A stretch of 64,000 nt of DNA from Nocardioides sp. Arc9.136 (GCF_030506255.1 NZ_CP113431.1:2482001-2546000), one strand, 5' to 3'. Positions 49,970 through 60,345 are shown, numbered from the stretch's first letter. A program made the numbers and translations. The notes: generated from the letters alone by a model not told the origin.

Positions 49970-51217
49970 TCACGACGCGGAGCGGGCGTCCTGGAAGGTG
50001 CGCGAGTGGACGTCGAACCAGCGGTCGCCGTACCCCGGGCCGGTGTTCAGCCCGTCGACCGGGCTCGCGCCCGGGTCGGAGTCGCCGTACTTGTCCACGC
50101 CCAGCAGGCGCGGGGTCAGCGGCTCGGCGGGGTGCTTGCCGAGCTCGCCGGCGAAGTGGCAGGCCACCTTGTGCCGCGGGCCGACCTGCATGAGCGGCGG
50201 CTCGACCTTGGCGCAGATGTCCTGGGCCAGCGGGCACCGCGTGCGGAACCGGCAGCCGGACGGCGGGTTGATCGGGCTGGGGACGTCGCCGGTGAGCTGG
50301 ATGCGCTCGCGCCGCCCGCCGATCGCTGCCTGCTTGATGTCCGGCACGGCCGAGAGCAGCGCCTGGCTGTAGGGGTGCAGCGGACGCTCGTAGAGCGACG
50401 TGCGGTCGCCGATCTCGACGATCTTGCCGAGGTACATCACCGCGATCTCGGGGCAGAAGTGCCGGACGATCGCGAGGTCGTGGGCGATGAAGAGGAAGGC
50501 GATGTCGAACTCGCGCTGCAGGTCCTGCAGCAGGTTCACCACCTGGGCCTGGATCGACACGTCGAGCGCGGAGACCGGCTCGTCGGCCACGAGCAGCTTG
50601 GGCTGCAGCGTGAGCGCGCGGGCGATGCCGATGCGCTGGCGCTGGCCACCGGAGAACTCGTGCGGGTAGCGGTTGTAGTGCTCGGGGTTCAGGCCGACGA
50701 TCTCGAGCAGCTCCTGCACGCGCGGCAGGACCTTGTCCTTCGGGACGACCTTGTGGATCTCCAGCGGCGCGCCGATGATCGAGCCCACCGTGTGGCGGGG
50801 GTTCAGCGACGTGTACGGGTCCTGGAAGATCATCTGGATCTCGCGGCGCAGCGGCTTCAGCCCACGCGCCGAGGTCTTGGCGATGTCCTCGCCCTCGAAC
50901 CGGATCGCGCCGTCGGTCGGCTCGTAGAGCCGGGTGACCAGGCGGCCGGTCGTGGACTTGCCGCAGCCGGACTCGCCGACCAGGCCGAGCGAGCCGCCCT
51001 TGGGGACCTGGAAGGAGACGCCGTCGACCGCCTGGACCTGGCCGATGGTCCGGCGGACCAGGCCACGGGACTTCACCGGGAAGTACATCCGCAGGTCCTC
51101 GACCTCGAGGATCGGCTCCGCGGTCGCCGGCGGCAGCGTGGCGGTGTGCCCGCTCGCCGAGCGCGGCTCGAGCTCGTGGGACGACGGCAGGTCGTCGCCA
51201 CCGGTGTGGGTCGACAT
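49970..51217 (-). CDS. dipeptide/oligopeptide ABC transporter ATP-binding protein (DppF/OppF type)
   Basis: One of two ATPase subunits of a peptide importer, at the inner face of the membrane. 415 residues: Walker [10 protein letters not shown] (80-88), Q-loop FQDP, signature FSGGQRQR, Walker [14 protein letters not shown]-loop IAHDL, and the oligopeptide-transporter C-terminal part with the Cys-rich [16 protein letters not shown], which in this family can hold an iron-sulfur cluster. The last 60 residues ([14 protein letters not shown] and beyond) are longer than usual. ATG 51217 shares a base with the stop of the DppD-type gene. Confidence 0.9.
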   Translation of the reverse strand: MSTHTGGDDLPSSHELEPRSASGHTATLPPATAEPILEVEDLRMYFPVKSRGLVRRTIGQVQAVDGVSFQVPKGGSLGLVGESGCGKSTTGRLVTRLYEPTDGAIRFEGEDIAKTSARGLKPLRREIQMIFQDPYTSLNPRHTVGSIIGAPLEIHKVVPKDKVLPRVQELLEIVGLNPEHYNRYPHEFSGGQRQRIGIARALTLQPKLLVADEPVSALDVSIQAQVVNLLQDLQREFDIAFLFIAHDLAIVRHFCPEIAVMYLGKIVEIGDRTSLYERPLHPYSQALLSAVPDIKQAAIGGRRERIQLTGDVPSPINPPSGCRFRTRCPLAQDICAKVEPPLMQVGPRHKVACHFAGELGKHPAEPLTPRLLGVDKYGDSDPGASPVDGLNTGPGYGDRWFDVHSRTFQDARSAS

Positions 51218-52284
51218 CAGATCTCCTCTACGAGGTCGGGCGCGGTCCGCGGCCGGATCTCGGCCTGGTAGACGGCGTCGGGGTCAGCCAGGTGGCAGCG
51301 CTTGACGTGCCCGCCGCCGCGGGTGCCCGGCACCAGGTCGGGCGCGACCGTGCGGCACAGGTCGCCCGGGACCTTCTCGCGGTGCGGGCAGCGGGGGTGG
51401 AACGCGCAGCCCGGAGGCGGGCTGAGCAGGCTGGGCGGGCTGCCCGGGATCGGGACCAGCTGCGCGGAGAGGTCGCCGTGGACGTCCGGCACGCTGGAGA
51501 GCAGGCCCCAGGTGTAGGGCATCTCGGGGTGCAGGAGGATCTCGCGGGCCTCGCCGTGCTCGACCGCCTTGCCGGCGTACATCACGAGCACGTCGTCGGC
51601 CATCTCGGCGACGACACCCAGGTCGTGGGTGATCAGGATGATCGCCGAGTCGAACTCGCGCTGCAGGTCCTGCAGCAGGTCGAGGATCTGGGCCTGCACC
51701 GTGACGTCGAGCGCCGTCGTGGGCTCGTCGGCGATCAGCAGGCCGGGGTTGTTGATCAGTCCCATCGCGATCATGGCGCGCTGGCGCATGCCACCGGAGA
51801 ACTGGTGCGGGTAGTCGTCGACGCGTCGGTCCGGCTGCGGGATGCCGACCCGGCCGAGCATGTCGATCGCGCGGGCCCGGGCCTGCTTCTTGTTCATGTC
51901 CGAGTGGACCCGGACGGCCTCCATGATCTGGTTGCCGACCGTGTAGTACGGGTGCATCGCGCTCAGGGGGTCCTGGAAGATCATCGCGACGTCCTTGCCG
52001 CGGCGCTTGCGCATGTCCTCGTCGGACAGCGTCAGCAGGTCCACCCCGTCCAGCATGATCCGGCCGCTCACCTGGGCCCGGCTGCCCCGGTGCAGCCCGA
52101 GGATCGCCGAGCTCGACACCGACTTGCCCGAGCCGGACTCCCCGACGATGCCGAGGGTCCGGCCGCGGCCGAGGGTGAAGGAGAGCCCGTCGGTCGCCTT
52201 GACGAGACCGTCGGGGGTCGGGAAGTGCACCTTCAGGTCCTCGACGGACAGGAAGGCGTCCCCTGCGCTGTGAACGTCAGCCAC
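51217..52284 (-). CDS. dipeptide/oligopeptide ABC transporter ATP-binding protein (DppD/OppD type)
   Basis: Second ATPase subunit, 355 residues: Walker [10 protein letters not shown] (48-56), Q-loop [14 protein letters not shown], signature FSGGMRQR, Walker [14 protein letters not shown]-loop ITHDLG, and the C-terminal Cys motif [19 protein letters not shown] with four Cys-rich positions. GTG 52284 has AAGGA 5 bases upstream. It follows the permease gene after 12 bases. Confidence 0.9.
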   Translation of the reverse strand: MADVHSAGDAFLSVEDLKVHFPTPDGLVKATDGLSFTLGRGRTLGIVGESGSGKSVSSSAILGLHRGSRAQVSGRIMLDGVDLLTLSDEDMRKRRGKDVAMIFQDPLSAMHPYYTVGNQIMEAVRVHSDMNKKQARARAIDMLGRVGIPQPDRRVDDYPHQFSGGMRQRAMIAMGLINNPGLLIADEPTTALDVTVQAQILDLLQDLQREFDSAIILITHDLGVVAEMADDVLVMYAGKAVEHGEAREILLHPEMPYTWGLLSSVPDVHGDLSAQLVPIPGSPPSLLSPPPGCAFHPRCPHREKVPGDLCRTVAPDLVPGTRGGGHVKRCHLADPDAVYQAEIRPRTAPDLVEEI

Positions 52285-52296
52285 GATTGTCCTTAC

Positions 52297-53313
52297 TCAG
52301 CTCAGCCGCACGCGCGGGTCGATCACCGCGTAGAGCAGGTCGACGATGATGTTGGCCAGGATGACGAAGGCCGCCAGCAGGATGACCAGGCCGACGAGGG
52401 TCGGGAGGTCGAAGTCGCTGTTCGCCTGGACGGCGAGCTTGCCGAGGCCCGGGTAGTTGAACACCGACTCGGTAATGATGGCACCGCCCAGCAAGCCGGC
52501 GAAGTCGAGCCCCGCCATCGTGACGATCGGCGTCAGCGCCGCCCGCAGGGCGTGCTTGAACGTCACCTTGCGTCCGGGCAGGCCCTTGGCCTTGGCGGTA
52601 CGCACGTAGTCCTCGGTCAGTGCCTCGAGCACGAACGCCCGCGTCATCCGGACGTAGGCGGCCATGAAGAAGAGCGCCAACGTGATGGCGGGCAGCATCA
52701 GGCCGGAGAGCCACCCGCCGATGCCGCCGTCCTCGATGGTCTGGTAGCGCGGGATGTCGACCCAGCCCCACTGGATGGCCACGAACTTGTAGAGCAGCAG
52801 GCCGACGAAGAAGGTCGGGAAGGCGTAGAAGATGAGGGACAGACCCACGACACCGCGGTCGATGAACGTGCCCTTGCGCAGGGCGGCGATGACGCCGAAG
52901 AGCACCCCGCCGATCATCCAGAGCACGAAGGCACCGATCGCGAGGGACACCGAGACCGGCATCGTGTCCTTGATCAGGTCAGTCACCGTCGCGCTGCGCT
53001 CCCGCGAGTAGCCCAGGCAGGGCGCGTCGCAGTGCACGATCGTCTCGGGCGCGGTCTCGCGGAGCTTCGGGTCGTCGGGGAAGTCACGGCCGGCGACGAC
53101 GCCCTTGGCGAAGTCGGCCCACTGGTTGACGAAGTTGTCGTCGTAGCCGAGGGCTGCGGCGGTCTCCGCCTTCTGCGCCGCGGAGCAGTTCTTTCCGCAG
53201 GCGAAGTCAGCCGGGTTGATCGGCGAGGCGAAAAAGAGCCCGAAGGTCACGAAGCTCATCACGATCAGGAGGATGCCGCCGATGAGCAGGCGGCGCACCA
53301 CGTAGGCGATCAA
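52297..53313 (-). CDS. dipeptide/oligopeptide ABC transporter permease (DppB type)
   Basis: Membrane subunit of the importer, 338 residues with about six helices. The N-terminal AYVVRRLLIGGILLIVMSFV is the first helix, and the EAA loop EALTEDYVRTAKAKGLPGRK contacts the ATPase. A longer than usual outside loop between helices 1 and 2 carries two Cys pairs (ACGKNC at 38-43 and HCDAPC further on), which may form disulfides. The start is TTG at 53313 with AGGGG 6 bases before it; an ATG does not fit. The gene is separated from the binding-protein gene by a strong hairpin. Confidence 0.9.
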   Translation of the reverse strand: MIAYVVRRLLIGGILLIVMSFVTFGLFFASPINPADFACGKNCSAAQKAETAAALGYDDNFVNQWADFAKGVVAGRDFPDDPKLRETAPETIVHCDAPCLGYSRERSATVTDLIKDTMPVSVSLAIGAFVLWMIGGVLFGVIAALRKGTFIDRGVVGLSLIFYAFPTFFVGLLLYKFVAIQWGWVDIPRYQTIEDGGIGGWLSGLMLPAITLALFFMAAYVRMTRAFVLEALTEDYVRTAKAKGLPGRKVTFKHALRAALTPIVTMAGLDFAGLLGGAIITESVFNYPGLGKLAVQANSDFDLPTLVGLVILLAAFVILANIIVDLLYAVIDPRVRLS

Positions 53314-53358
53314 GGGAAACCCCTGGGAGGCGTAGGAAGACGGGTACCGCGCGTGCCA

Positions 53359-53402
53359 CCGGCGGCCGGTGTCGCTGAGGAGACAGCGACTCCGACCGCC
53401 GG
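53359..53402 (-). other. strong intercistronic hairpin after the binding-protein gene
   Basis: CCGGCGG and CCGCCGG as outer arms, then four more pairs (one wobble), one mismatch, and GTCGCT with AGCGAC around an 8-base loop: about 17 pairs in 44 bases. It lies 19 bases after the binding-protein stop codon and before the permease. Such hairpins often protect the upstream message or end part of the transcripts, so that the binding protein is made in excess. Confidence 0.55.
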
Positions 53403-53421
53403 CTGGCTAGTGACGCGGGTG

Positions 53422-55167
53422 TTACTGCTCGACGCCGATGAGGGCGAGGTCGGCGTAACCGTTCACGGACACGTTGTTGGCGTACCCGGTGACCTTCGAT
53501 CCGTGGAGGAAGTTGAAGATCGTGATCTCGAGCGGGATGTAGGCGACGTCCTCACCGAGCTTGGCGTCGACCTCCGCCCACTTCTCGGCAGCGGCGTCCA
53601 GGTCGGTCTCGGCGTAGGCCGCGTCGATCATCTTGTCGACCTCCGGACCACCCTTGTAGTTGCCGTAGTCGTTGCCGTTGGACGAGCCGGTCAGGTTGAT
53701 CCGGCTGTCGAACAGCGGCGGGATGACCGTGCCGATGGACGGCCAGTCAGCGCCCCAACCACCCCAGGTGACGTCGAAGTCGGCGTCCGGCTTCTGGATC
53801 ACGGAGTAGTAGGTGTCCTGCAGCGGGTCGAGCTGCGTCTCGAAGCCAGCGGCGTCCCAGGCCTCCTTGAGGGCCCGAGCCTGCTTGTCCGAGGTCGGCG
53901 TGCCACCGGAGTAGGTGAACTTGATCTCGACCGGCTTCGGAGCGGAGCACTCCTCGAGCTTGGCCTTGGCGGCCTCGGCGTCACCCTCGTCCGGGATGTT
54001 CTCGAACGCCGGGTTCGGCTGGTAGCCGGGCAGCGTCGGGTTGATCACGGAGTACGCGGGGGTGAAGGCCTTCTCGCCACCACCGGCCTGGATCCAGCCG
54101 GCCTTGTCGGTGGCCAGCGCCAGCGCCTCGCGGCAGGCGAGGTCCTTGAAGACCGGGGAGTTGAAGTTCGGCACGACGTAGTCGACGTAGGGCGACTCGA
54201 CGGTGGTGTAGCGGTCGCCGGCCTCCTCGAGACGGCCGAAGAACGTCGGGGGAACGCGGCGCTCGGTCACGGCGTACTGCGCGTCACCGGAGTCGGCGAA
54301 GAGCTGCTCGTAGATCGCCTCGTCCTCGTCGCCCTCGCGGAACTCCCACTCGTCGGGGAGCGCCTTGCGGATGGTGTCGGTGGACTCGTCCCAGTTCTCG
54401 TTGCGGACGAAGGTCGCGCCGGTGCCCTCCTTCCAGGTGCTCTCGAGCTTGTAGGGACCGTTGGAGATGATGGCGAAGTTGTTCGCGTCGCCCTTGTCGA
54501 GGTCCTCGCGGTACGGGTCGAGGTAGCGCAGCGACGCGGCCGAGAGCGGGAAGTCCGGCCAGGCCTTCTTCATCTTGTAGGTGATCGTCTGGCCGTCGCA
54601 GGAGACGGCCTTGTCGAACAGCTCCTGGCCCTCGCCGGTGTACGGGCCCTTGTAGGCCGGGAGGCCGTCCTTGCCCGTGGGGATGTCGAGGTAGGTGAAC
54701 AGGTAGTTCGCCGGACCACCGATGATGACGTCGGTGGCGAAGTTCCGCGAGGCGCCGTAGGCGAAGTCCTCGCAGGTGATCGGCTCGCCGTCCTCCCACT
54801 TGACGTCGTCGCGGATCGTGAACTGCCAGGTCTTGCCGCCGTCCTCGGTGGTGCCGGTGTCGGTGGCGAGGTCCGGGACGGGCGTGGTGCCCTCCTCCGG
54901 GTCGTTCGACGCCGGGAACGCGACGAGGCTGCGGTAGAACAGGCGGCCCGCGTTGTTCAGGTCGCGGCCGATGTACATCCGCTGCGGGTCCCAGTGCTCG
55001 GTGTTCCGGGCACCGTTGAAGAAGATCGCGGTACCGCCAGCGGTGCCCTCTTCGTTGCTGCTGCCACCGGCGCCGCCGCCGTCGCCGTCGTCGCCGCCGC
55101 ACGCGGCGAGCGAGACGGCAAGCGCCGCAGCCGCGAGGACTGCGAACGGCTTCTTCGTGATCGCCAT
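53422..55167 (-). CDS. peptide-binding lipoprotein (family 5 solute-binding protein)
   Basis: Substrate-binding lipoprotein of the importer, 581 residues from ATG 55167. Signal peptide ITKKPFAVLAAAALAVSLAAC has its lipobox LAAC at Cys23, followed by a Gly/Asp-rich linker (24-50). The mature part has the SBP_bac_5 features: YRSLVAFP, PDLATDTGTTEDGGKTWQF, RDDVKWEDGEPITCEDFAY and, later, NGPYKLESTWKEG. Cluster placement predicts di- or oligopeptides; another solute such as nickel or an opine is possible. AGGAG lies 7 bases before the ATG; an upstream in-frame ATG (55212) would precede the signal peptide and is not used here. Confidence 0.9.
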   Translation of the reverse strand: MAITKKPFAVLAAAALAVSLAACGGDDGDGGGAGGSSNEEGTAGGTAIFFNGARNTEHWDPQRMYIGRDLNNAGRLFYRSLVAFPASNDPEEGTTPVPDLATDTGTTEDGGKTWQFTIRDDVKWEDGEPITCEDFAYGASRNFATDVIIGGPANYLFTYLDIPTGKDGLPAYKGPYTGEGQELFDKAVSCDGQTITYKMKKAWPDFPLSAASLRYLDPYREDLDKGDANNFAIISNGPYKLESTWKEGTGATFVRNENWDESTDTIRKALPDEWEFREGDEDEAIYEQLFADSGDAQYAVTERRVPPTFFGRLEEAGDRYTTVESPYVDYVVPNFNSPVFKDLACREALALATDKAGWIQAGGGEKAFTPAYSVINPTLPGYQPNPAFENIPDEGDAEAAKAKLEECSAPKPVEIKFTYSGGTPTSDKQARALKEAWDAAGFETQLDPLQDTYYSVIQKPDADFDVTWGGWGADWPSIGTVIPPLFDSRINLTGSSNGNDYGNYKGGPEVDKMIDAAYAETDLDAAAEKWAEVDAKLGEDVAYIPLEITIFNFLHGSKVTGYANNVSVNGYADLALIGVEQ

Positions 55168-55192
55168 CCAATGTCTCCTATCTGGGTGATCG

Positions 55193-55208
55193 CGCCGGTG
55201 ATCCGGCG
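55193..55208 (-). other. short hairpin before the binding-protein gene
   Basis: CGCCGG-TGAT-CCGGCG, a perfect 6-bp stem with a 4-base loop in the 81-base space between dppC and the binding-protein gene, 25 bases before the ATG. It may be a processing or stabilising site, since the binding protein is usually needed in larger amounts. Confidence 0.35.
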
Positions 55209-55248
55209 TCAACAGCCTCCTGCGCGGACTGAGCGCGGGAGCTGAGTC

Positions 55249-56280
55249 CTATCGGTTGGCCTTGGGGTCCAAGGCGTCCCGTGCTCCGTCGCCGACGAGG
55301 TTGAACACCACGACCGTCAGGGCGAGCAGGAAGCCGGGGAGGAAGAAGAACATCGGGTCCGCGCTCGTGTAGTTCACCGAGTCGGCCAGGATGTTGCCCA
55401 GCGTCGGCGTCGGCGGCTTGATGCCGACACCGAGGAAGTTGAACGCCGCCTCGGCCGAGATGTAGGCCGGCACGAGCAGCGTGAAGTAGACCAGGACCGG
55501 CGCCCACACGTTCGGGAGCACCTCCTTGAAGTACAGCCGGCGGCGCGACGCACCCAGCAACCGGGCGGCCTCGACGTACTCGCGCTCGCGTAGGGAGAGC
55601 ACCTGGCCGCGGACCACGCGGGCGACCGGCGGCCAGCCGAAGACCGCCAGGATCAGCACGACGTAGAAGCCGTTGGCCAGGTCGCGGTCCTTGAACAGGC
55701 CGAAGCCCGGGATCCCAGCGACGTCGGTCTGGATCAGCAGCACCACGGGGCTGGAGAGCGCCAGCAGCATCATCGTCTGCGGGAAGGACAGCGTCAGGTC
55801 GATGAACCGCCCCACGGTGGCGTCGATGAAGCCGCCGGAGAAGCCCGAGATGATGCCGAGGACCACGCCGATGAGCACGGTCAGCAGGGTGCCGGTCAGC
55901 GCGATGCCGAGGGACCAGGTCATCGCGAGCATCAGACGTGAGAGCAGGTCGCTGCCGGTGCCCGGCTCGAGACCGAGCGGGTGGTCCCAGCTGATCCCGC
56001 CGAAGCGGCCCTGGGGCGTCACGCCGTCCGAGGCGAGCAGGTCCTGGTTGAACTTGTTCGGGCTCAGGACGTCGAGGCCGACCAGGATCGGCGCCGCGAT
56101 GGCGCAGAGGACGATCAGGATCGAGATGACGGCCGAGACCATCGACAGCTTGTCGCGACGGAACCGGGCCATCGCCAGCTGCATGGGCGACCGGCCGACG
56201 ACCTTCTCCTCGGCCGCCGACTCCTCGGCCGGCGGCTCGGGCGCAGAGCCCGGGTTGGCCAGATCTGCCGTCAGTGTCAT
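55249..56280 (-). CDS. dipeptide/oligopeptide ABC transporter permease (DppC type)
   Basis: Second membrane subunit, 343 residues. A cytoplasmic start of about 48 residues leads into helix 1 (VSAVISILIVLCAIAAPILV, 20 residues). The outside part has HPLGLEPGTGSDLLSRLM, the DppC signature of the family (LGTDxxGRDxLSR). The EAA loop EYVEAARLLGASRRRLYFKE and the end GDGARDALDPKANR are normal. ATG 56280. It is the first gene of the transporter unit, a less common order (dppC before the binding protein). Confidence 0.9.
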   Translation of the reverse strand: MTLTADLANPGSAPEPPAEESAAEEKVVGRSPMQLAMARFRRDKLSMVSAVISILIVLCAIAAPILVGLDVLSPNKFNQDLLASDGVTPQGRFGGISWDHPLGLEPGTGSDLLSRLMLAMTWSLGIALTGTLLTVLIGVVLGIISGFSGGFIDATVGRFIDLTLSFPQTMMLLALSSPVVLLIQTDVAGIPGFGLFKDRDLANGFYVVLILAVFGWPPVARVVRGQVLSLREREYVEAARLLGASRRRLYFKEVLPNVWAPVLVYFTLLVPAYISAEAAFNFLGVGIKPPTPTLGNILADSVNYTSADPMFFFLPGFLLALTVVVFNLVGDGARDALDPKANR

Positions 56281-56360
56281 GGCACCTCGATGGTCGAGGG
56301 GCGCGGCGCGCCCCTGGAGGGGATCGTGAGTGTGGGGCGCGGAGGACCGGCGCCTCAGGG

Positions 56361-56366
56361 AGACTA
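56361..56366 (-). promoter_or_regulatory. predicted -10 box of the peptide transporter operon
   Basis: Minus-strand TAGTCT (56366 to 56361) fits TANNNT; transcription would start near 56354 with a leader of about 74 bases. It lies in the 162-base space between aspS and dppC. That space otherwise has GC-rich sequence and a small GGCC/GGCC palindrome just past aspS, with no clear terminator. Confidence 0.4.
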
Positions 56367-56442
56367 CGTCAGCATCCGGCCCCGGACGTTCACCGACGAG
56401 TAACGATCTGGTCTCGACCCGTGGACAGGGCCGTTCGGCCGA

Positions 56443-58221
56443 TCAGGCCGGGGAACCGGTTTCCTCCGCCGGAGCGGCGTCGACACCGGCTTCCTTGCGC
56501 TGGGCAGGCGTGATCGGCGCAGGGGCGGCCGTCAGCGGGTCGAACCCGCCACCCGACTTCGGGAAGGCGATGACGTCGCGGATGGAGTCCGCACCGGCGA
56601 GGATCGCGCAGATGCGGTCCATGCCGATGGCGATGCCGCCGTGCGGGGGCGCGCCGTACTTGAAGGCGTCGAGCAGGAAGCCGAACTTCTCCTGCGCCTC
56701 CTCCTCGCCGATGCCCATGACGGAGAAGACGCGCTTCTGGACGTCCTCGCGGTGGATCCGGATGGACCCGCCGCCGAGCTCGCTGCCGTTGCAGACGATG
56801 TCGTAGGCGTAGGCGAGCGCCTCGCCGGGGTTGTCCTCGAGGGTGTCGAGGAACTCTGGCTTGGGGCTGGTGAAGGCGTGGTGGACCGCGGTCCACGCTC
56901 CCCCGCCGACCGCGACGTCGCCGCTGGCGACCGCTTCGCTGGCCGGCTCGAAGAGAGGTGCGTCGACCACCCAGGTGAAGGCGAACGCCGACTCGTCGAT
57001 CAGCCCGCAGCGCCGGCCGATCTCGAGGCGCGCGGCACCCAGCAGGGCGCGGCTGGACTTGGTGGCGCCGGCGGCGAAGAAGATGCAGTCGCCCGGCTGG
57101 GCGCCCACGTGCGCGGCCAGGCCGGCCTTCTCCTCCTCGGTGATGTTCTTGGCGACCGGGCCGCCGAGGGTGCCGTCCTCCTGGACGAGCACGTAGGCCA
57201 GCCCGCGGGCGCCGCGCTGCTTGGCCCACTCCTGCCACGCGTCGAGCTGCTTGCGGGGCTGGCTCGCGCCGCCCGGCATGACGACCGCGCCGACGTACTC
57301 CGCCTGGAAGACGCGGAACGGGGTGTCCTTGAAGTAGTCGGTGCACTCGACGAGCTCGTTGCCCATCCGCAGGTCCGGCTTGTCCGAGCCGTACTTCGCC
57401 ATCGCCTCGGCGTAGGTCATCCGCGGGATCGGGCGCGGGATCTTGACGTCGATGAGCGCCCACATCGCGGCGAGGACGTCCTCCATCAGCGCGATGACGT
57501 CCTCCTGCTCGACGAAGGACATCTCGATGTCGAGCTGGGTGAACTCCGGCTGGCGGTCGGCGCGGAAGTCCTCGTCGCGGTAGCAGCGCGCGATCTGGTA
57601 GTAGCGCTCCATGCCGCCGACCATCAGCAGCTGCTTGAACAGCTGCGGGCTCTGCGGCAGGGCGTACCAGCTGCCCGGGTGCAGGCGGGCAGGCACGAGG
57701 AAGTCGCGGGCGCCCTCGGGGGTGCTCCGGGTGAGCGTCGGGGTCTCGATCTCGACGAAGTCGTGGCGGTCCAGCACGTCGCGCGCGGCCTTGTTGACCT
57801 TGCTGCGCAGGCGGATCGCGGCGGCCGGGCCGGAGCGGCGCAGGTCGAGGTAGCGGTGCTTGAGCCGGACCTCCTCGCCCACCTCGACGTGGTCGCTGAT
57901 CGGGAACGGCAGCGGCGCGGCGGCGCTGAGCACCTCGACGGTGGTCGCGACGACCTCGACGGCACCGGTGGCCAGGTTCGGGTTCTCGTTGCCCTCCTTG
58001 CGCGCGGTCACCTCGCCGGTCACCTTGAGGCAGTACTCGGCGCGCAGCTGGTGGGCCACCTCCTCGTCGCGGATGACCACCTGGACGACACCACTGGCCT
58101 CGCGGAGGTCGATGAAGGCGACGCCCCCGTGATCGCGTCGGTTGGCCACCCACCCGGCGAGGGTGACGGTCTGGCCGACGTGCTCGGCGCGGAGGGCGCC
58201 GGCGTCATGGGTGCGGATCAC
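56443..58221 (-). CDS. aspS: aspartyl-tRNA synthetase
   Basis: Class IIb synthetase, 592 residues of the bacterial type: N-terminal OB-fold anticodon domain ([20 protein letters not shown]), motif 2 [19 protein letters not shown], the inserted GAD domain in the middle (about 290-410), and motif 3 GIAIGMDRI. In actinobacteria AspRS is often non-discriminating and works with GatCAB, which cannot be told from this view. GTG 58221 overlaps the hisS stop by 4 bases. Confidence 0.97.
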   Translation of the reverse strand: MIRTHDAGALRAEHVGQTVTLAGWVANRRDHGGVAFIDLREASGVVQVVIRDEEVAHQLRAEYCLKVTGEVTARKEGNENPNLATGAVEVVATTVEVLSAAAPLPFPISDHVEVGEEVRLKHRYLDLRRSGPAAAIRLRSKVNKAARDVLDRHDFVEIETPTLTRSTPEGARDFLVPARLHPGSWYALPQSPQLFKQLLMVGGMERYYQIARCYRDEDFRADRQPEFTQLDIEMSFVEQEDVIALMEDVLAAMWALIDVKIPRPIPRMTYAEAMAKYGSDKPDLRMGNELVECTDYFKDTPFRVFQAEYVGAVVMPGGASQPRKQLDAWQEWAKQRGARGLAYVLVQEDGTLGGPVAKNITEEEKAGLAAHVGAQPGDCIFFAAGATKSSRALLGAARLEIGRRCGLIDESAFAFTWVVDAPLFEPASEAVASGDVAVGGGAWTAVHHAFTSPKPEFLDTLEDNPGEALAYAYDIVCNGSELGGGSIRIHREDVQKRVFSVMGIGEEEAQEKFGFLLDAFKYGAPPHGGIAIGMDRICAILAGADSIRDVIAFPKSGGGFDPLTAAPAPITPAQRKEAGVDAAPAEETGSPA

Positions 58222-59603
58222 TGCTTCTGCTCCTTGGCTGGTGGGGTGGTCGAGCCGGTCGCGACCACGACCTTCGGTCGGTGGTCGGAGGTGCGAGGGG
58301 TCCAGGTGGCCGGGTCCGCGGCGACCTGCTCCCCCGTACGGATGTCCTTGACCTGGTGGCCGTCGTCGCCGGTGAACCAGACGTACGGGATGCCTCGGCG
58401 CTCGGCGTACCGGATCTGCTTGCCGAACTTCTGCGCGGTCGCGGCGACCTCGCAGGGCACGCCGTTCGCGCGCAGCGCCGTCGCGATGGCGTCGGACTCC
58501 TCGCGGGTGTCCTCGCCGGTCAGCGCGACGAGCACGACCGAGGGCACCTTGCGGTCCGCGACGAGGGCGCCGCGGTTCAGCAGCGGCACCAGCACCCGGC
58601 TCACGCCGAGGGAGATCCCGACGCCGGGGTACGTCGTGCGGCCGTCGCTCGCGAGCGCGTCGTAGCGACCGCCCGAGCAGATCGAGCCGAGGGACTCGCT
58701 GCCCTCGAGGCGGGTCTCGAATACGGTGCCGGTGTAGTAGTCGAGCCCGCGCGCGATGGAGAGGTCGGCCTCGATGGTGACCTTGTCGCTCGTGAGCGAC
58801 GCGCAGCCGCGGAGCAGGGCGGCGAGCTCGCCGAGGCCCTCCTCCAGCAGCGGGTCCTCCACGCCGAGCGCCCGGACCCGCTCGACGAACGAGTCGTCGG
58901 TGCTGCGGATCGTCGCCAGCTCCAGGCAGCGGTCCGCCTGCTCCGGCGACAGCCCGGCCTCCTCGACGAGCATCCCCCGCACGGTCTCGGCCGGCAGCTT
59001 GTCGAGCTTGTCGACCAGCCGCATGACCTCGGAGGGGTCCGGCGCGCCGATGCCGGCGTAGAAACCCTGGATCAGCTTGCGGTTGTTGACCTGCAGGCGG
59101 AACGGCGGCAGGCCGAGCACCTCGGGGTCGGCGAGGCGCGAGAGCGCGTCGACCATGACGCGCGTGACCTCGATGTCGTGGTGGAACGGCAGCTCGTCCT
59201 TGCCGACGATGTCGATGTCGGCCTGGGTGAACTCGCGGTAGCGCCCGTCCTGGGGCCGCTCGCCGCGCCAGGCCTTCTGCACCTGGTAGCGACGGAAGGG
59301 GAACTCCAGCTTGCCGGCGTTCTCCAGCACGAACCGCGCGAACGGCACGGTGAGGTCGAAGTGCAGGCCCAGGCCGGAGTCGGTGGCGCTGTCGGCCTCC
59401 TGCAGCCGGCGCAGGACGTAGACCTCCTTGGAGGTGTCGCCCTTGCGCAGCAGCTGGTCCATCGGTTCCACCGCGCGGGTCTCGATGCCGGCGAAGCCGT
59501 GGAGCTCGAAGACCGAGCGCAGGGTGTCGATCACCTGCTGCTCGACGAAGCGCTGCTCCGGGAGCAGCTCGGGGAACCCGCTGAGCGGGGTCGGCTTGGC
59601 CAT
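58218..59603 (-). CDS. hisS: histidyl-tRNA synthetase
   Basis: Class II synthetase, 461 residues: N-terminal [15 protein letters not shown], motif 2 [18 protein letters not shown], the histidine-specific [11 protein letters not shown] and [12 protein letters not shown], motif 3 [13 protein letters not shown], and the C-terminal anticodon domain. A short N-terminal part differs from the KDVL(P) start of other types. ATG 59603 is one base after the metallo-hydrolase stop, so it is translated with that gene. Confidence 0.97.
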   Translation of the reverse strand: MAKPTPLSGFPELLPEQRFVEQQVIDTLRSVFELHGFAGIETRAVEPMDQLLRKGDTSKEVYVLRRLQEADSATDSGLGLHFDLTVPFARFVLENAGKLEFPFRRYQVQKAWRGERPQDGRYREFTQADIDIVGKDELPFHHDIEVTRVMVDALSRLADPEVLGLPPFRLQVNNRKLIQGFYAGIGAPDPSEVMRLVDKLDKLPAETVRGMLVEEAGLSPEQADRCLELATIRSTDDSFVERVRALGVEDPLLEEGLGELAALLRGCASLTSDKVTIEADLSIARGLDYYTGTVFETRLEGSESLGSICSGGRYDALASDGRTTYPGVGISLGVSRVLVPLLNRGALVADRKVPSVVLVALTGEDTREESDAIATALRANGVPCEVAATAQKFGKQIRYAERRGIPYVWFTGDDGHQVKDIRTGEQVAADPATWTPRTSDHRPKVVVATGSTTPPAKEQKQ

Positions 59604-59604
59604 G

Positions 59605-60333
59605 TCAGAGACCTCGCGTCACAGGGCTGGTGGGGTCCGCCGCACCGTCGGGGTCGGTGTCCTGGAGGTCCAGCAGGTAGGGGTTGGTCGCACGCTCGCG
59701 GCCGATCGAGGTCTGTTCGCCGTGGCCGGGGAGGACGACGACGTCGTCGCGCAGGGTGAGCACCTTGTCCCGCAGGCTGCGCAGGATGGTGGGGTGGTCA
59801 CCGCCCGGGAGGTCGGTGCGCCCGATCGAGCCCGCGAAGAGCAGGTCACCGGAGAACATGACCTCACTGACGTCCTGCTGCTCGTAGGGCGTGCGGAAGG
59901 TGACCGAGCCCTGGGTGTGCCCGGGGGTGTGGTCGACGAGGAACCGCAGCCCGGCGAGCTCGAGCTCCTGGTCGTCGGCCAGCTCGCGCACGTCGTCGGG
60001 CTCGGCCCACTCGTAGCTGCCGCCCAGCATCATCCTGGTCGTCTCGCGCGACATGCCGGCCATCGGGTCGGTGAGCAGGTGCCGGTCCTCGGGGTGGATC
60101 CAGGCGGTGGCGTCGTAGGTGCCGGCGACGGGCGCGACGCACCACATGTGGTCGACGTGGCCATGGGTCACCAGCACCGCGACGGGCTTGAGCCGGTGCT
60201 CGCGGACGACCTCGGCGACACCGTCCGCGGAGTCCTTCCCGGGGTCGATGACGACGCACTCGGCGCCCGGCCCGGTGGCGGCGACGTAGCAGTTCGTCCC
60301 CCACGGGCCGGCGGGGAATCCGGCGATCAGCAC
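59605..60333 (-). CDS. metallo-beta-lactamase fold hydrolase
   Basis: Hydrolase of the glyoxalase II-like group, 242 residues: metal motif THGHVDH (56-62), a further His in DHTPGHTQGS (133-142), Asp in FSGDLLFAGSIGRTD and the last His in VLPGHG. The substrate may be S-lactoylglutathione-like (mycothiol in actinobacteria) or another thioester, but this is not seen in the sequence. GTG 60333 has a leaderless-type -10 box 6 bases upstream. This gene before hisS is common in actinobacteria. Confidence 0.88.
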   Translation of the reverse strand: MLIAGFPAGPWGTNCYVAATGPGAECVVIDPGKDSADGVAEVVREHRLKPVAVLVTHGHVDHMWCVAPVAGTYDATAWIHPEDRHLLTDPMAGMSRETTRMMLGGSYEWAEPDDVRELADDQELELAGLRFLVDHTPGHTQGSVTFRTPYEQQDVSEVMFSGDLLFAGSIGRTDLPGGDHPTILRSLRDKVLTLRDDVVVLPGHGEQTSIGRERATNPYLLDLQDTDPDGAADPTSPVTRGL

Positions 60334-60345
60334 CGGGTCAGGCTA
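60334..60345 (-). promoter_or_regulatory. predicted leaderless promoter of the hydrolase-hisS-aspS unit
   Basis: Minus-strand TAGCCT (60345 to 60340), 6 bases, then GTG 60333. Fits TANNNT at leaderless spacing; no ribosome binding site upstream of the GTG. Confidence 0.5.
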
